A stretch of 64,000 nucleotides of DNA, taken from CAZAFC01 sp964484675. Its GTDB lineage: Bacteria > Patescibacteriota > Saccharimonadia > Saccharimonadales > UBA4665. Of the stretch, positions 61,806-64,000 are shown in pieces. The stretch's first letter is position 1; each line of letters starts with the position of its first letter. Location of the stretch: the NCBI GenBank assembly GCA_964484675.1, contig CAZAFC010000007.1, positions 1 to 64,000 on the forward strand. Direction: 5' to 3'. Position numbers and translations under genes: made by a program. Below the pieces are notes generated by a model. That model was given only the letters and a program-made list of their open reading frames with translations. It was not told the DNA's origin and did no database searches.

Positions 61806-62080
61806 CACTCTGTGCCAGTTTCATGTCGAGAAACTCTCGCAAAATATTCCGTCGCGCTGGTTTCGTTATAGAGGTGTCGATAGGTCGTGGTTGCCGACGA
61901 GTCCAAAAAGGGGTACCATTACAGAGGATTGTCAGCTTTTTAAGACCAAATCCTATTTGACTAACGATAAAACCCAAAAAATCCTCGATTAGCTTCTACG
62001 CGAGCACCGTGCATGACTAGTGAAGTGAGAGCGATTGTCTGCCGCGAACGCACCAAGCCTCGAGAACAGAAAGGAACGCC

Positions 62081-63595
62081 ATGGACCCAATCAGCATTGT
62101 TGTTGCTGTGGTTGGCCTAGCCGTTGGCTTTGGTGCGAACAGCGCGATAGCCAAGCAAAAGCTCGGCTCTGCCAAAGACCAAGCCGAAAAAGAGCGCCGC
62201 AAGGCCAAGCGCGAAGCAGATAAGTTGCTCGACGAAGCACGCGAGGAAGCTGCCCGGCTCGCCGATCAAGCTCGCAAAGAAGAAAAAGCTCGTCGTGATG
62301 AGCTCAAGGATCTCGAGCAGCGGCTTGTAAAGCGTGAAAGTTCGCTGGATACCAAACTTGATGTACTCGACAAGCGCAACGAAAAATTGCGCAGAGGTGA
62401 GGACGAGGTCGAGCAGCTGAAGGAAGAAATCCGCGACATTCGCAAGCGCCAGCAAGAAAAACTCGAAAAAGTCGCCAAACTTTCCAAAGAAGAGGCTGCG
62501 GCCAAATTGATCAAAATGACCGAACGCGATATTCGCGCGGATCTGACGGGCTTGGTGGCGAAGCTGCAGAATGAAGCCAAGGAAGAAGCCGAAGATCAGG
62601 CGGCGATGATTATCGTCACAGCGATGGAGCGCATGGCGAGTGAAGTGACGGCTGAGCGCACGGTGACGAGCCTAAAGCTGAGCGACGACGAAATGAAGGG
62701 CCGCATCATCGGCAAAGAGGGGCGCAACATCCAGGCGCTTCAGCGCGCAACGGGCGTTGACATCATGGTGGACGATACGCCCGGCTATGTGGTGCTCAGC
62801 TCGTTCGATCCGGTGCGCCGCGAAGTCGCCCGTGAGGCGCTTGAGATGTTGATGAAAGATGGTCGGATTCACCCTGGACGTATCGAAGAGGTCGTTGAAA
62901 AAGCGCAGAAAAATGTCGAAAAAGAAGTCGTCCGTGCTGGCGAAGACGCCGCGCGCGAAGTCGGCATCATTGGCATTCCCAAAGAGATTGTGCACTTGCT
63001 GGGCGAGCTGAAATATCGCACGAGCTATGGCCAAAACGTGCTCAAGCACAGCACCGAGATGGCGCACATTGCCGGCATCATCGCCGAGGCGCTCGGTGCT
63101 GACATTAAGATCGCGAAGTATGCGGCGCTAGTGCATGACCTTGGTAAAGCTATGACGCACAAGATGGAGGGTAAGCACCACCATATTTCGGGCGAGATTT
63201 TGCGCAAATATGGCGCGCCCGAAGCAGTGGCACTGGCGGCCGAACAACATCATGATGACGTTGAAGCTACCTCAGTTGAGGCGCTGATTATTCGAGTGGT
63301 CGATGCCATCAGCGCTGCTCGTCCGGGCGCGCGAAACATCTCGGCTGAGAATTTTGTCGAACGCATGCGTGAGCTGGAAAATGTCGCCAATTCGTTTGAG
63401 GGCATCGAGAAATCGTACGCCATTTCGGCTGGCCGCGAAGTTCGCGTTTTTGTGAAGCCGCAGCATGTTGACGACCTGACGGCGATTCGGCTGGCCCGCG
63501 ACATTGCCACCAAAATCGAATCAACGATGCAATATCCAGGCACCATCAAGGTGAACGTCATTCGTGAAACAAGAGCGATCGAGTTTGCCAAGTAA
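62081..63595 (+). CDS. rny: Ribonuclease Y
   Basis: A 504-residue RNase Y. An N-terminal membrane helix (SIVVAVVGLAVGFGANS) is followed by a long coiled coil (about residues 20-200), the KH domain (GRIIGKEGRNIQALQRATGV) and the HD domain (ALVHDLGKAMTH). It initiates mRNA decay at the membrane. AAAGGAA lies before the ATG. It is followed by a YmdB-like gene, the same neighbour as in Bacillus. Confidence 0.96.
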   Translation: MDPISIVVAVVGLAVGFGANSAIAKQKLGSAKDQAEKERRKAKREADKLLDEAREEAARLADQARKEEKARRDELKDLEQRLVKRESSLDTKLDVLDKRNEKLRRGEDEVEQLKEEIRDIRKRQQEKLEKVAKLSKEEAAAKLIKMTERDIRADLTGLVAKLQNEAKEEAEDQAAMIIVTAMERMASEVTAERTVTSLKLSDDEMKGRIIGKEGRNIQALQRATGVDIMVDDTPGYVVLSSFDPVRREVAREALEMLMKDGRIHPGRIEEVVEKAQKNVEKEVVRAGEDAAREVGIIGIPKEIVHLLGELKYRTSYGQNVLKHSTEMAHIAGIIAEALGADIKIAKYAALVHDLGKAMTHKMEGKHHHISGEILRKYGAPEAVALAAEQHHDDVEATSVEALIIRVVDAISAARPGARNISAENFVERMRELENVANSFEGIEKSYAISAGREVRVFVKPQHVDDLTAIRLARDIATKIESTMQYPGTIKVNVIRETRAIEFAK

Positions 63596-63614
63596 AGCAA
63601 CAGGCTCCGCGTAA

Positions 63615-64000
63615 ATGAAGATTCTCTACATTGGTGACGTTATGGCTGAGCCGGGCATTAAAGTGGTCGAGCGCGTGCTGCCCGGCTTGCGCCGCGATCA
63701 CCAACCGAGCCTGGTGATCGCGCAGGCCGAGAATTTGTCGGACGGCAAGGGCATTTGCCTGAGTGATTGGGCGCGGCTGCGCGCAGCAGGGGTGGATTTT
63801 GGCACTGGCGGCAATCATAGTCTCTTTCGTGAGGAAATATACCCACAGCTGAATGATCCCAATCAGCCGATTATCCGTCCAGCGAATTATCCCCCCGGCA
63901 CGCCCGGATTGGGGTACAAACAGATACAGACGCCGGCCGGCAGCGTGCTGGTAGTGAGTTTGCTCGGTCAGATTGTTGGCAAGGATGCTGGCGTGCCCGT
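63615..64000 (+). CDS. YmdB-family metallophosphoesterase, truncated by window end
   Basis: The first 128 codons of a TIGR00282-type phosphoesterase: MKILYIGDVMAEPGIKVVE, then AQAENLSDGKGI, then a GGNHSLFREEIY region in place of the usual GNH(x)WD. YmdB hydrolyses cAMP-like signals or modulates RNase Y in Bacillus. It starts 20 bp after rny, so an rny-ymdB operon is likely. The gene continues past 64000. Confidence 0.85.
   Translation, partial: MKILYIGDVMAEPGIKVVERVLPGLRRDHQPSLVIAQAENLSDGKGICLSDWARLRAAGVDFGTGGNHSLFREEIYPQLNDPNQPIIRPANYPPGTPGLGYKQIQTPAGSVLVVSLLGQIVGKDAGVP

Noticed and set aside
61738..61992. Plus-strand ORF across the tsaB end and downstream gap
   Set aside because: Most of its start lies in tsaB, there is no ribosome site or promoter, and the protein shows no pattern; a minus-strand ORF over the same bases is no better.

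Overview
The window reads as a chromosomal segment of a Patescibacteria/CPR bacterium, most likely a Candidatus Saccharibacteria (TM7) relative. This is inferred from gene style and not from a marker phylogeny: very short TsaB, minimal FtsB/DivIC, paired small TatA proteins, a small sortase with an LANTG-type substrate, a conjugation-type ATPase, a type IV pilin with a PilB-like protein, and dense packing with ATGA overlaps. Base composition is moderately GC-rich (by eye), with two AT-richer patches at about 12.2-14.3 kb and 39-41 kb. The standard genetic code fits throughout.

Layout. 0-4 kb: tRNA-Ile(CAU) cut by the window edge, FtsB/DivIC, initiator tRNA, an ArsR-SRPBCC pair, a hydrolase and an epimerase. 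3.6-9.2 kb: Mg-type P-ATPase, two TatA and TatC, a sortase and a tiny membrane protein. 9.3-14.4 kb: a promoter-miniORF-terminator unit, hypotheticals including a frameshifted membrane gene, a NUDIX enzyme, and an AT-rich Schlafen/AlbA_2 gene abutting tRNA-Met. 14.6-26.6 kb: NUDIX, HAM1-like, a zeta-carbonic-anhydrase-like protein, tilS, ftsH, a large secretion/conjugation-type ATPase, murJ, lepA. 26.8-34.2 kb: a surface/tail-fibre-like protein, a guanylate-kinase-like protein, and the hrcA-grpE-dnaK-dnaJ heat-shock block with two CIRCE operators. 34.2-38.7 kb: two tandem ATP-grasp ligases, a RimB-like retropepsin, RimK, DUF192 and a membrane protein. 38.8-41 kb: tRNA-Lys followed by an AAA+/TPR gene pair. 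41-48 kb: HxlR/EthD-like pair, ABC exporter, deaminase, secreted amidase, a frameshifted NUDIX gene, DUF4232. 48-58.6 kb: comEC, yebC, a PLD protein, ruvC-ruvA-ruvB, PH-domain protein, pilin and degenerate PilB-like ATPase, recA-recX. 58.7-64 kb: PRC-barrel protein, lamin-tail-domain surface protein, tsaE-tsaB, rny and the start of a YmdB-like phosphoesterase.

The most striking global signal is transcriptional. At least 17 genes have a TATAAT-like -10 hexamer ending exactly 6 bases before the start codon, so the mRNA should begin at the start codon (leaderless). Operon-internal genes and some strongly expressed genes (dnaK, recA, yebC, rny, rimB, the amidase) instead carry Shine-Dalgarno sites. 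The best candidate for an underdescribed system is the 34.2-37.6 kb cluster of three ATP-grasp enzymes with a RimB-type protease, which looks like machinery for adding and removing amino-acid tails on proteins or peptides. Two genes (10.3-10.9 kb and 46.7-47.1 kb) carry single-base frameshifts, which could be real decay or consensus errors.
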